In this document: one piece after another, positions 52,683 to 61,339 of the stretch | Position numbering within the stretch: the stretch's first letter is position 1 | How the letters are laid out: the number at the start of each line of letters is the position of its first letter | Assembly: GCA_029239875.1 (NCBI GenBank) | Contig: JARBUD010000007.1 | Location: forward strand, 62,001-126,000 | Length of the DNA stretch: 64,000 nucleotides | Direction of reading: 5' to 3' | Origin: Xanthobacteraceae bacterium | Lineage (GTDB): Bacteria > Pseudomonadota > Alphaproteobacteria > Rhizobiales > Xanthobacteraceae | Position numbers and translations under genes: made by a program | Notes under the pieces: model-generated | Seen by the model: only the letters and a program-made list of their open reading frames with translations | Told to the model about the DNA's origin: nothing | Database searches by the model: none

Positions 52683-54011
52683 ATGTCCCCGATCACGCTC
52701 GATCTCATCGACGATGCCGCGCGATGGGTGACCATCCTGTCGTCGCTCGCCATCGCGGTGGGACTGTTGCGCCTGCTGCGGCTGCGGCCGGACTTCTCCG
52801 GCCGCACGCGGCTGCTCACGGCGCTGCTCATCGCGCTGGTCAGCATGTTCGCGCTGCTGATGCTGCTGGCGATCTTCAACGGCAGCCGCATGAGCCCGGA
52901 CTGGCTGCAATCGGCGGTGCGGATGGGCATCGCCGCGCTCAGCGCCGTCGGCGCGACCGCGCTGTGGATCAATTTCCGGTCGCTGGTCAGCATGCCCTCG
53001 CCCGGCCATGTGGCGAGCGAGCAGCGCCGCCTGACGCTTGAGCTCGCCACCGCCCTGCAGCGCTACGAGATGGCGTTGCGCGGCTCGAAGGTCGCCATCT
53101 TCACCCAGGACCGCGACCTCCGTTACACCTCGGTGTCGAAGCCGCTGTTCGGCTATCCGGTCGAGCAGGTGCTGGGCTCCACCGACGCCGACCTGCTCGG
53201 CGAGGCGCAGTCGCAGCCGATCGCGCTCATCAAGCGCGAATCCCTCTCCGCCTCCGCCGCCCGCAAGGGCGAGACCGAGGTGAGCGAGGACGGCGGCCGG
53301 TTCTGGTACGACATCCATATCGAGCCGTTGCGCGACCTCTCCGGCGCCACCGTCGGCCTGACCGGTGCCGTGGTCGACGTCACCGAGCGCAAGGAGAACG
53401 AACAGCATCTGCGCCTTCTTATGCGCGAGCTGACCCACCGCTCGAAGAACCTGCTTGCGGTGATCCAGGCGATGGCGCGCCAGACCGCCCGCCATGCCGG
53501 CTCGATCGACGACTTCGTCGAGATTTTCAGCGCCCGCCTGCAGGCGCTGTCGCGCTCGCACGACCTGCTGGTGCAGGAGAGCTGGCACGGCGCGGCGCTG
53601 ATCGACATGGTGCGCTCGCAGCTTGGCCATCACATCGACCGCGAGAACAGCCAGGTCAGCGTCACCGGGCCGAACATCTTCCTCAAGCCTGAGGCGGCGC
53701 AGAACATCGGCCTCGCCTTGCACGAGCTCTCCACCAACGCCGCCAAATACGGCGCGCTCTCGGTGCCGAGCGGCCATGTCGACATCACCTGGGCGCGCCG
53801 CATGGCGGAAGCCGGCGGCGGCTTCGAGCTCTCCTGGCGCGAGAGCGGCGGCCCGCCGGTCACCGTCCCGAGCGGGCGCGGCTTCGGCTCGCTGGTCATC
53901 GAGCGCAACCTCGCGCGCGCGCTCGACGGGGAGGTCGACCTCGATTTTGCCCCGGCCGGCCTCATCTGCCACGTCACCGTGCCCGAGCACCACCTGACCG
54001 CCGGCCGCTAG
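52683..54011 (+). CDS. HWE/HisKA_2 sensor kinase, probable PhyR kinase
   Basis: The protein is 442 residues. Three N-terminal membrane helices (about 17-33, 43-65 and 80-97) have almost no periplasmic loop. A PAS domain follows (AIFTQDRDLRYTSVSKPLFG, about 135-245), then HisKA_2 with H252 in RELTHRSKNLLAVIQAMARQ and an ATPase domain with HELSTNAAKYGALS and GRGFGSLVIERNL. This kinase type (PhyK, Pak, LovK relatives) phosphorylates PhyR in the general stress response. It lies 8 bp after phyR in the same operon, which supports the pairing. The signal is unknown. Confidence 0.9.
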   Translation: MSPITLDLIDDAARWVTILSSLAIAVGLLRLLRLRPDFSGRTRLLTALLIALVSMFALLMLLAIFNGSRMSPDWLQSAVRMGIAALSAVGATALWINFRSLVSMPSPGHVASEQRRLTLELATALQRYEMALRGSKVAIFTQDRDLRYTSVSKPLFGYPVEQVLGSTDADLLGEAQSQPIALIKRESLSASAARKGETEVSEDGGRFWYDIHIEPLRDLSGATVGLTGAVVDVTERKENEQHLRLLMRELTHRSKNLLAVIQAMARQTARHAGSIDDFVEIFSARLQALSRSHDLLVQESWHGAALIDMVRSQLGHHIDRENSQVSVTGPNIFLKPEAAQNIGLALHELSTNAAKYGALSVPSGHVDITWARRMAEAGGGFELSWRESGGPPVTVPSGRGFGSLVIERNLARALDGEVDLDFAPAGLICHVTVPEHHLTAGR

Positions 54012-54057
54012 CTACCCGGCGCCTCCGGCGCTACGCGCGAAAACGTGATCACGCAAG

Positions 54058-54082
54058 GGAACCAGAACCCCTTCCACACGTT
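54058..54082 (+). promoter_or_regulatory. EcfG-type promoter of the gene at 54232
   Basis: GGAAC, 16 bases, CGTT: an exact match. The leader would be about 140 bases, which is long. Confidence 0.75.
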
Positions 54083-54231
54083 AACCATGCGAGTGGGCGG
54101 CTGAACTGTGGCCGTCATTTTTCAAAAGAACATTCGCTCGCGGAAGAGATCCGGCGGGAGGGGCGGTACGCACCTTCGTCAGGCAGGTATGCTCACGTCC
54201 GTTCGAGCGTCGGCCGGGAAGGGGAAAGACC

Positions 54232-54663
54232 ATGGCTGGCCTCGTCAGTACCGTCTTCAAAGGTTCCGCCTATCTGCTCGGCTTCGCGACCGGCGCGGCC
54301 CTCATGGTGCCGGTCACGGCAGGCGCGCTCAGCGCCGGCGCCATCGCCCGCATCACCCCTCACCCCGTAGCCATCGAGATGATGGGTCCGCCTGCCACCT
54401 TGCGCGCGCCGGTGGTTAATCGCGCCGCCAAGGGCCCGCGGCTGGACATCGGCCCGGCCGGTGCGCCGGCCGCCGTGGCCCCGGCCGGCGTCGCCACCCG
54501 TCCGGTGGTGGACAGCGCGGTGCCGGCGCCTGTCAGCCCGCCGCGGGTAATGCGGACCCCCAAGGGGTGTCTCTCGGCCATCGGTGTGACGAAATCCAAC
54601 CTGGCGACGGAAGAACTTACCGTCTGCGTGGCGGATGCGTCGATCATCAACAGCCTGAACTGA
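54232..54663 (+). CDS. Membrane-anchored or exported protein of unknown function, stress-regulated
   Basis: The protein is 143 residues. A hydrophobic N-terminal segment (GSAYLLGFATGAALMVPVTAGAL, about residues 10-32, described as parts GSAYLLGFATGAAL and MVPVTAGAL) may be an anchor. A Pro/Ala/Val-rich linker follows, then a compact tail TPKGCLSAIGVTKSNLATEE ending CVADASIINSLN with two cysteines. I recognise no family. GGGAAGGGG lies just upstream of the ATG. An exact EcfG promoter lies 150 bp upstream, beside the phyR locus, so it should be a general stress gene. Confidence 0.7.
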   Translation: MAGLVSTVFKGSAYLLGFATGAALMVPVTAGALSAGAIARITPHPVAIEMMGPPATLRAPVVNRAAKGPRLDIGPAGAPAAVAPAGVATRPVVDSAVPAPVSPPRVMRTPKGCLSAIGVTKSNLATEELTVCVADASIINSLN

Positions 54664-54722
54664 ATAGATCAGATCGCCACGGTTCAGATCATCCCTCGCG
54701 GGATCAAATCCTCTGCGCGAAG

Positions 54723-54747
54723 GAACCAAATATAACCTCCGGCGTTT
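54723..54747 (+). promoter_or_regulatory. EcfG-type promoter of the PRC-barrel gene
   Basis: GGAAC, 16 bases, CGTT: an exact match 70 bp before the start codon at 54817. Confidence 0.85.
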
Positions 54748-54816
54748 CTTCCGCAGCCGATCATTGAGATCGCAAATCACGACATCAGGTCAGTGAATCA
54801 CCTACGGGAGAAGACG

Positions 54817-55398
54817 ATGACCAGCAAGCTTGCGACCCTGACCGCCGCCGCTGCCTTGGCGCTCGCCCCGGCGGTCGCATTCAGCCAGAGCCCGGCTCCG
54901 GAATCCACCACCCCGCCGGCGGCCAGCCCGACCGCGCCGGATGCCGGCACGCCGCAGGCCCCGGCTTCCGAGATGCCGAACACCACGGCTCCGAGCGCGA
55001 CCCCGGCCACGCCACCTTCCGGTGACACCGCGGCGGCGAAGCCCGCGCCCTCGACGCCGAAGTTCGTCAGCACCCAGAGCTCGGGCCAGTGGCTCGGCTC
55101 CGACCTGATCGGCACCGCCGTCGTCACCTCGACCGACGAGAAGCTCGGCTCGATCAGCGACCTCGTGCTGGAGCGCGACGGCAGCGTCATCGCCGCGGTG
55201 ATCGACGTCGGCGGCTTCCTCGGCATCGGCGCCAAGCCGGTCGCGGTGTCCTTCGACTCGCTCACCCCGACGCCGACCGACGACGGCCAGAAGATCGTCG
55301 TCGCCCTCACCAAGGAGGAGCTGAACACGGCGCCGGAATTCAAGTCGCTTGAGCAGATGCGCAGCGAGACCTCGGACGCCGGCGCCAAGACCAACTAA
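54817..55398 (+). CDS. Exported PRC-barrel domain protein
   Basis: The protein is 193 residues. A signal peptide (LATLTAAAALALAPAVAFSQ) is followed by a Pro/Ala/Thr-rich linker to about residue 85. A PRC-barrel then follows: WLGSDLIGTAVVTSTDEKLG, ISDLVLERDGSVIAAVIDVG and GIGAKPVAVSFDSL. Such periplasmic proteins are common, highly expressed stress proteins in Rhizobiales, with no defined biochemical role. I chose the ATG at 54817 after GGGAG; a GTG at 54793 is less likely. An exact EcfG promoter precedes it and a terminator follows. Confidence 0.88.
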   Translation: MTSKLATLTAAAALALAPAVAFSQSPAPESTTPPAASPTAPDAGTPQAPASEMPNTTAPSATPATPPSGDTAAAKPAPSTPKFVSTQSSGQWLGSDLIGTAVVTSTDEKLGSISDLVLERDGSVIAAVIDVGGFLGIGAKPVAVSFDSLTPTPTDDGQKIVVALTKEELNTAPEFKSLEQMRSETSDAGAKTN

Positions 55399-55479
55399 GG
55401 CGCTGACCCGAGACTACCGGTTCGGCCGCGCAGCGGCCCCCGCCTAGCGACGCCCCGGGTCCCCGGAGACGTCAGGAGC

Positions 55480-55514
55480 GCATGCCCGGCCTAGTGCCGG
55501 GCATGTTGCTTTTG
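55480..55514 (+). terminator. Intrinsic terminator of the PRC-barrel gene
   Basis: CATGCCCGGC-CTAGT-GCCGGGCATG hairpin followed by TTGCTTTTG, 80 bp past the stop codon. Confidence 0.7.
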
Positions 55515-55602
55515 AAGCCCTCCTTAGCCCATCCCTATGCGGCGCACGATGACGGCGCCGGCCGGATCGGCTAAAGCGGTATCCGACCAGCCAGGCTTGC
55601 CC

Positions 55603-58401
55603 ATGACCGATACCCGCCGACGCCGCCGCACCGACCATCCCTTCAAGGAACTGTTCGATATCGACGCCATGCGCGAGGAGCTTTCCGCCCTCGCCCGGCA
55701 GGTGCTCGACGACGGCAAGGCGGGCCGCGAGATCGAGCTGCGCGGACAGATGGCCCGGCGGCTCAAGCTTGCCTACCAGCAGGGGCACAAGACCGCCGAG
55801 CGCTGGCTGATGGAGGAAGGTTCCGGCCGGCGCTGCGCCGAGCGGCTCTCTCGCCTGCAGGACGAGATCATCGGCCTCGTCCACGAGCTGGCGGTGAAGT
55901 TCCTCTACCGCTCCGACAACCCCTCCACCGCCGAGCGCATGGCGATCGTCGCCGTCGGCGGCTATGGCCGCGGGCTGATGGCGCCGGGCTCGGACACCGA
56001 CATCCTGTTCCTCCTGCCCTACAAGCAGACCGCCTGGGGCGAGAGCGTCGCCGAGGCGATCCTCTACGTGCTGTGGGACATGGGGCTGAAGGTCGGCCAC
56101 GCCACGCGCTCGGTCGACGAGTGCATCCGCCAGGCGCGCGCGGACATGACCATCCGCACCGCGCTGCTGGAAGCGCGGCTGCTGCTCGGCGAGAAGAGCC
56201 TGTTCGAGGAACTGACCGTCCGCTTCGACAAGGAAGTGGTGCAGGGCACCGCCGTCGAGTTCGTCGCCGCCAAGCTGGCCGAGCGCGAGGAGCGGCTGAA
56301 GCGCGCGGGCCAGTCGCGCTACGTCGTCGAACCGAACGTCAAGGACGGCAAGGGCGGCCTGCGCGACCTGCACACGCTGTTCTGGATCGCCAAATACGTC
56401 TACCGCGTGCACGAGACCCGCGACCTTGTCGCCAAGGGCGTGTTCACGCCAGAGGAGGCGGCGGTGTTCCGCCGCTGCGAGGACTTCCTCTGGTCGGTAC
56501 GCTGCCATCTGCACTTCCTCGCCGGCAAGGCCGAGGAGCGCCTCTCCTTCGACCTGCAGCGCGAGATGGCCGAGCGGCTCGGCTACACCGCCCATCCCGG
56601 CCTGAAGGATGTCGAGCGCTTCATGAAGCACTACTTCCTGGTGGCCAAGGACGTCGGCGACCTCACCGCCATCGTCTCGGCGGCGCTGGAGGAACGGCAC
56701 GACAAGCCGGTGCCGCGGCTGAACCGGGTGATCGCCCGGCTGCGCCGCTCGCCGCGCCGCACGCTGAAGGAAAGCGCCGACTTCATCGTCGACAACGACC
56801 GCATCAACGTCGCCGACGCCAGCGCCTTCGGCCGCGATCCCATCAACCTGATCCGCATCTTCCAGCTCGCCGGCAAGCACGGCCTCGCCTTCCATCCGGA
56901 CGCGATGCGCCTCGCCACCCGTTCGCTCAAGCTGATCGACCAGCGGGTGCGCGAAACCCCCGAGGCGAACAAGCTCTTCCTCGAGATCCTGTGCTCGCGC
57001 GAGGCGCCGGAGATCGTGCTGCGGCGGATGAACGAGACCGGCGTGCTCGGCCGCTTCATCCCGGAATTCGGCCGCGTCGTGGCGATGATGCAGTTCAACA
57101 TGTACCACTCCTACACGGTGGACGAGCATCTCATCCGCTCCATCGGCGTGCTCGGGCAGATCGAGCGCGGCGACCGGCCGGATCTCGGCCTCGCCAACGA
57201 GCTGGTGCAGCAGATCAAGAACCGCACCCTGCTCTATGTCGCGGTGTTCCTGCACGACATCGCCAAGGGCCGGCCGGAGGACCACTCGATCGCCGGCGCC
57301 CGCGTCGCCCGCAAGCTGTGCCCGCGCTTCGGCCTGAGCCCGGTCGATACCGACACGGTGGCGTGGCTGATCGAGCAGCACCTCACCATGTCCACCATCG
57401 CCCAGTCGCGCGACCTCTCCGACCGCAAGACCATCGAAAACTTCGCCGCGGTGGTGCAGAACCTGGAGCGGATGAAGCTGCTGCTCATCCTCACCACGGC
57501 AGACATCCGCGCCGTCGGCCCGGGCGTGTGGAACAACTGGAAGTCCCAGCTGCTGCGTACGCTCTATTACGAGACCGAGCCGGTCATCACCGGCGGCTTC
57601 TCCGAGAGCAACCGCAACCAGCGCGTCGCCCGCGCCCAGGCCGAGTTCCGGGCCGCCCTGTCCGACTGGGCGCCGGAGGAGGTCGAGGCCTATCTCGCCC
57701 GCCACTACCAGACATACTGGTTGCAGACCGACCGCGAGCAACAGGCGGAGCATGCCCGCTTCATCCGCGCCGCCGAGGCGGAAGGCCGTGCGCTCGCCAC
57801 CGCCGCCCATACCGATGCGGGGCGCGGCGTCACCGAGCTCACCGTCTTCGCCCCCGACCATCCCAAACTGCTCGCCGTCATCGCCGGCGCCTGCGCCAGC
57901 GCCGGGGCCCACATCGTCGACGCGCAGATCAGCACGACGACGGACGGGCGCGCGCTAGACACCATCTCGCTGACCCGCGCCTTCGAGCAGGATTCCGACG
58001 AGCTGCGCCGCACCGAGCGCATCGCCGCGGCGATCCAGAAGTCGCTGTCCGGCGAGATCCGCCTGCCGGAGATCGTCGCCAAGCGCATCCCCAAACGCCC
58101 GCGCGCCTTCACCGTCGAGCCCGAGGTGACGCTGAACAATTCCTGGTCCAACCGCCACACCGTGGTCGAGGTTTCCGGCCTCGACCGGCCGGGCCTGCTC
58201 TACGGGCTGACGCAGACGCTGTCGCGGCTGAACCTCAACATCGCCTCGGCCCATATCGCCACCTTCGGCGAGCGGGCGGTGGACGTCTTCTACGTCACCG
58301 ACCTGATGGGCGCGAAGATCATCGGCGCCGCCCGCCACTCCGCCATCCGCCGCGCGCTGCTGCAGGTACTGGACGCCGACGACGAGGCGAACGCGGCGTA
58401 G
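55603..58401 (+). CDS. glnD: Bifunctional [protein-PII] uridylyltransferase / uridylyl-removing enzyme
   Basis: The 932-residue cytoplasmic nitrogen sensor adds UMP to PII proteins when glutamine is low and removes it when glutamine is high. The nucleotidyltransferase motif is GYGRGLMAPGSDTDILFLL (about 115-133). The HD domain has FLHDIAKGRPEDHS (about 548-561). Two ACT domains at the end (ELTVFAPDHPKLLAVIAGAC and VVEVSGLDRPGLLYGLTQTL) bind glutamine. Length is normal. The ATG at 55603 is preferred. Its presence fits the nitrogen-salvage genes at the left end of the window only in a general way. Confidence 0.97.
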   Translation: MTDTRRRRRTDHPFKELFDIDAMREELSALARQVLDDGKAGREIELRGQMARRLKLAYQQGHKTAERWLMEEGSGRRCAERLSRLQDEIIGLVHELAVKFLYRSDNPSTAERMAIVAVGGYGRGLMAPGSDTDILFLLPYKQTAWGESVAEAILYVLWDMGLKVGHATRSVDECIRQARADMTIRTALLEARLLLGEKSLFEELTVRFDKEVVQGTAVEFVAAKLAEREERLKRAGQSRYVVEPNVKDGKGGLRDLHTLFWIAKYVYRVHETRDLVAKGVFTPEEAAVFRRCEDFLWSVRCHLHFLAGKAEERLSFDLQREMAERLGYTAHPGLKDVERFMKHYFLVAKDVGDLTAIVSAALEERHDKPVPRLNRVIARLRRSPRRTLKESADFIVDNDRINVADASAFGRDPINLIRIFQLAGKHGLAFHPDAMRLATRSLKLIDQRVRETPEANKLFLEILCSREAPEIVLRRMNETGVLGRFIPEFGRVVAMMQFNMYHSYTVDEHLIRSIGVLGQIERGDRPDLGLANELVQQIKNRTLLYVAVFLHDIAKGRPEDHSIAGARVARKLCPRFGLSPVDTDTVAWLIEQHLTMSTIAQSRDLSDRKTIENFAAVVQNLERMKLLLILTTADIRAVGPGVWNNWKSQLLRTLYYETEPVITGGFSESNRNQRVARAQAEFRAALSDWAPEEVEAYLARHYQTYWLQTDREQQAEHARFIRAAEAEGRALATAAHTDAGRGVTELTVFAPDHPKLLAVIAGACASAGAHIVDAQISTTTDGRALDTISLTRAFEQDSDELRRTERIAAAIQKSLSGEIRLPEIVAKRIPKRPRAFTVEPEVTLNNSWSNRHTVVEVSGLDRPGLLYGLTQTLSRLNLNIASAHIATFGERAVDVFYVTDLMGAKIIGAARHSAIRRALLQVLDADDEANAA

Positions 58402-58811
58402 AGGCGCCGTGCTACCATCCTATTTACTAGAGCACCTCTGAACTCCATATGAAAATAAGCTGAATTCTGCTGCATTGAAGGCTAACTTCCGTCGCGGATG
58501 CGGATTCTGGGCGGGCGCAGCAACGTGAGAGTACCAGTATTTTCGGCTTGGCCAGCGGCCAGCGTCACGACCGATTCAGGTACTGGCACACCTTTCATTC
58601 GTAAGAACGAAGTCATACTCAATGCCGATTTCTGCCTATGCTTGGCGACAACCAGTGGGCTCCACGATAGATCGAGTCTTGACATGACTTGGCCGAGCGG
58701 CCTTTCACCTACTGGACTGGGGCCGCTCGGGAGACCCAAGCCAGACAGCGCCGCACGTCGAACTTCGGCTGACGCGCGCCGACGGACTGCTTCCTCGTGA
58801 GACTCCGCTAG
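58402..58811. other. AT-richer intergenic region without a convincing gene
   Basis: This 410-bp stretch is clearly less GC-rich than its surroundings (for example 58425-58490 and 58560-58660). Short frames on both strands (58498-58800 plus, 58482-58739 minus) have no recognisable motifs or ribosome sites. It carries one copy of a 20-base sequence found again at 61766. It may hold the promoter of the acetylation cluster or remnants of transferred DNA. Confidence 0.5.
58496..58515 (+). repeat. 20-base direct repeat, left copy
   Basis: GGATGCGGATTCTGGGCGGG; the right copy at 61766-61785 differs at one base. The two copies enclose the MBOAT/SGNH cluster and the exported protein gene. Confidence 0.5.
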
Positions 58812-60026
58812 ATGATTTTCACGAGCTATTGGTTTGTCGTCTTTGCGGCTATCTTCTTTACGTCGTTCTACCTGGCACCGTATCCCATCCTGAGATACAT
58901 AATTCTACTTGCCGGCTCGATCGTCTTTCACGGTCATTTTGCCGGTCCTTCTGGCGTCCTGCCGGTGATCATACTCGGCGTCATCACCTATGCGGCGGCG
59001 CTGACGGGCAAGAAATGGGTCATAGTATCGGCTATCGTCGCCAATGCAGCCGCCCTTATCTTCTATAAGTACACGATCTTCCTCAGCACCAGCCTGATAG
59101 GTATCTTCTCGGCCGACTATGCCGAGATGGCAAAAGAATTTGCCCGCAGCCGGCTTCTTCCGGCAACTCCACCGCTTGCCATCAGCTTTTTTGTCTTCGA
59201 GTTCGTGCATTATCTTGTCGATGTGATGCACGGTCAGAAAACGATCCGAAGCCCATTCAAGTTCACCTTGTTCGGCATCTTCTGGCCGTCGGTAGTCGCG
59301 GGACCACTGAAGCGCTACGAGCAGTTTCTTCCCTCGGTCGAGCATGCGATCGGCCGACGGGCGGATGCGGACGACGTCATCTGGGGCGCCGTCCGCGTGG
59401 CGATCGGCTTTCTCAAGAAAGTCGTCGCCGACAACATGACCATCTGGATCACCGCCTTCGACGCCCAGTTCACCGTATTGCCGGTCGGAGATCGATGGCT
59501 GATGTTCCTCGCCATCGGGTTCAGAATCCTGCTGGACTTCAGCGGCTACAGCGACATGGCCATCGGCTTCGCGCGCATGATGGGCATTCGCCTGCCTGAG
59601 AACTTCAACTGGCCCTATATCGCGACGTCGCCCATCGAGTTCTGGCGGCGCTGGCACATTTCCCTGAGCACTTGGATCCGCGACTATATCTACATCCCGC
59701 TCGGCGGCGGCCGCGTCCCGGTGCTGCGTCGCCTTTTTAACGCCATCGTCGCGTTTGCCCTGTGCGGGCTGTGGCACGGAGCCGGATGGAACTTCGCGGT
59801 CTGGGGCATCTATCACGGCATCGGGGTGGCGTTGACGACGGCGTTGTTCGTCTATTGCGGCGAGCGCTTTAGCCGGATGTCGGCTCTCGTCCGATATCCC
59901 GTCGCCCTCGTCGGCTGGGCCGCCACTATGATCTTCGTGTTCGTCGGATGGCTGCCGTTCTTCTATCCGCTCGGTAGGTCCATGGAGATGCTGGCCTCCC
60001 TTCTTTCCACGGTGCCGCTGCCATGA
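58812..60026 (+). CDS. MBOAT-family O-acyltransferase (AlgI-like)
   Basis: The 404-residue inner-membrane protein has about ten helices. The MBOAT core is FWPSVVAGPLKRYEQFLP, ILLDFSGYSDMAIGFARMMG, ENFNWPYIATSPIEFWRRWH and ISLSTWIRDYIYIPLGG, with the catalytic histidine H322 in CGLWHGAGWNFAVWG. This is the AlgI/DltB group, which hands acyl groups across the membrane to polysaccharides. The gene is less GC-rich than its neighbours, especially in its first 300 bp, which suggests transfer. The SGNH-like protein encoded 10 bp downstream is the likely periplasmic partner. Confidence 0.93.
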   Translation: MIFTSYWFVVFAAIFFTSFYLAPYPILRYIILLAGSIVFHGHFAGPSGVLPVIILGVITYAAALTGKKWVIVSAIVANAAALIFYKYTIFLSTSLIGIFSADYAEMAKEFARSRLLPATPPLAISFFVFEFVHYLVDVMHGQKTIRSPFKFTLFGIFWPSVVAGPLKRYEQFLPSVEHAIGRRADADDVIWGAVRVAIGFLKKVVADNMTIWITAFDAQFTVLPVGDRWLMFLAIGFRILLDFSGYSDMAIGFARMMGIRLPENFNWPYIATSPIEFWRRWHISLSTWIRDYIYIPLGGGRVPVLRRLFNAIVAFALCGLWHGAGWNFAVWGIYHGIGVALTTALFVYCGERFSRMSALVRYPVALVGWAATMIFVFVGWLPFFYPLGRSMEMLASLLSTVPLP

Positions 60027-60036
60027 GACGCCTGCC

Positions 60037-61122
60037 ATGAGAAGAATGATCGCGTTCCTGACCGGCTTCCTCATCGGTTTCAGCGGTCTGGCCGTTACGG
60101 GGGCGGCGCTTCCCTACGCCATTCCCTTCGAGCCGTTCCGCCGCTTCCCGCGCGACCTGATGCCAGAGACGCTATTCCATCCGACCGCGGCGCATATCGA
60201 GGCTCTGACCCTGTCCCGCTTCGTCAAAGGTCGCACGATGGTGATCATCGGTGGGAACTCGATCCTGAGAGGCGTGGGACAGCACACCGGCACCGAGTGG
60301 AGCGCCGAGCTGTCGCAGTTGCTGGGCGACAAGTTCACCGTGCTCAACCTGGCGGCCAATGGCGGCTGGGTTCCGGGCTATGGCTATACCGCGGCGCGCC
60401 TGCTGCTGGAGCAGGGCAAACCGGTCATCTTCATCGCCAATCTTCCCAACGGCTTCAGACCGGACGGTCATCCGTTCTACCGCAACTTCTATTACGACGC
60501 GCTCGTGGCCGGTCTGCTACCGCGGAGTGCCGACGAGAAGATGGCGCCCTCCCTCACGCCTGAAGACCAGCAGGAGCGCCAGGAACTACTTATTAGGGCC
60601 TGGACAAACCGGCTGTTCCACACTGACGACCTCTGGACGACGCTCGGCTATTGCTGCTTCTTTACCACTTGGACGCGCCTCACTTATGACGACCCCTGGA
60701 TGGCACGGCGCTATCGTCCAGACTCGGAGGCAGCACCCTTCCCCCACCGCTACAGCATGCCTGACGCCGACATGGAGGTGGTTCGCCGGATCGCGAATGG
60801 CGGGCGCTGGCTGGCGCCAGCCCAGGTAGAAGACCTCATTTTGCCCGACATGGCGAAGAAGACCATTTTCGCCATCACCGGAGAATCGCCCTTCTATCTT
60901 TCCCGCTTGTCGGAGGAGGAGAGAAAGAAAATGGACGCGTCGCGTGCCGATGCCGTAACCGTCGTCGAGGCCGCCGGCGCGCATGCGGTGATCGTCGGCA
61001 AGCTGACGGCGGATGATTTCGTCGACCGCACGCATCTGTCGCCGAGCGGTGGGCGTGCATTGGCGCAGGCCGTGGCGCCGGTGGTTCTCCGGGTCGCCGA
61101 AGAAGAAGGTTATCCTCGATGA
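60037..61122 (+). CDS. SGNH/AlgJ-like periplasmic acetylation protein
   Basis: The protein is 361 residues with an N-terminal anchor or signal (MIAFLTGFLIGFSGLAVTGA). The fold elements are VIIGGNSILRGVG, where S75 sits in a GNS variant of GDS, LNLAANGGWVPGYGYTAARL, and the C-terminal D330-x-x-H333 in FVDRTHLSPSGG. This arrangement resembles AlgX/AlgJ/WssH-type SGNH proteins, which receive acetyl groups from an MBOAT partner. Overall similarity to known families is weak. It forms an operon with the MBOAT gene, and its stop codon overlaps the next small gene. Confidence 0.75.
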   Translation: MRRMIAFLTGFLIGFSGLAVTGAALPYAIPFEPFRRFPRDLMPETLFHPTAAHIEALTLSRFVKGRTMVIIGGNSILRGVGQHTGTEWSAELSQLLGDKFTVLNLAANGGWVPGYGYTAARLLLEQGKPVIFIANLPNGFRPDGHPFYRNFYYDALVAGLLPRSADEKMAPSLTPEDQQERQELLIRAWTNRLFHTDDLWTTLGYCCFFTTWTRLTYDDPWMARRYRPDSEAAPFPHRYSMPDADMEVVRRIANGGRWLAPAQVEDLILPDMAKKTIFAITGESPFYLSRLSEEERKKMDASRADAVTVVEAAGAHAVIVGKLTADDFVDRTHLSPSGGRALAQAVAPVVLRVAEEEGYPR

Positions 61123-61232
61123 AGGAAGCGCTGATCTACGCCGCGCTCGGCTTGTTCGTCGGCATCACCCTGCACTATTACCTCTACCGCGTGGGGCTGC
61201 CGATCGTGCCCTTCGTCTATCAGGCGTTCTGA
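61119..61232 (+). CDS. 37-residue single-pass membrane protein
   Basis: ATG at 61119 overlaps the preceding stop codon as ATGA. The frame encodes MKEALIYAALGLFVGIT followed by LHYYLYRVGLPIVPFVYQAF and stops at 61230. One membrane helix (residues about 4-24) and an aromatic tail are visible. The overlap, composition and position make it a plausible real gene that length cut-offs would miss. A role as a small subunit of the acetylation machinery is speculative. Confidence 0.6.
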   Translation: MKEALIYAALGLFVGITLHYYLYRVGLPIVPFVYQAF

Positions 61233-61280
61233 GCCGCCGGCGTTTGGCGCACTCGCGCAACGCCCACCCATTACCGCAAC

Positions 61281-61305
61281 GGAACGTCCACTTCCGGCAG
61301 TCGTT
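61281..61305 (+). promoter_or_regulatory. EcfG-type promoter of the gene at 61340
   Basis: GGAAC, 16 bases, CGTT: an exact match 35 bp before the start codon. Confidence 0.85.
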
Positions 61306-61339
61306 CTCCTCTTGCCGATGCAACGGCAAGGAGGAGACC

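Noticed and set aside
54108-54419. GTG-started frame overlapping the start of the gene at 54232
   Set aside because: Arg/His-rich product out of frame with the gene that has the good ribosome site and hydrophobic N-terminus.
55444-57912. 822-codon open frame antisense to glnD
   Set aside because: Composition and lack of motifs show an antisense shadow of glnD, which has all catalytic motifs.
58482-58800. Short overlapping frames on both strands in the AT-richer gap
   Set aside because: No ribosome site, motif or typical codon use; left as intergenic.
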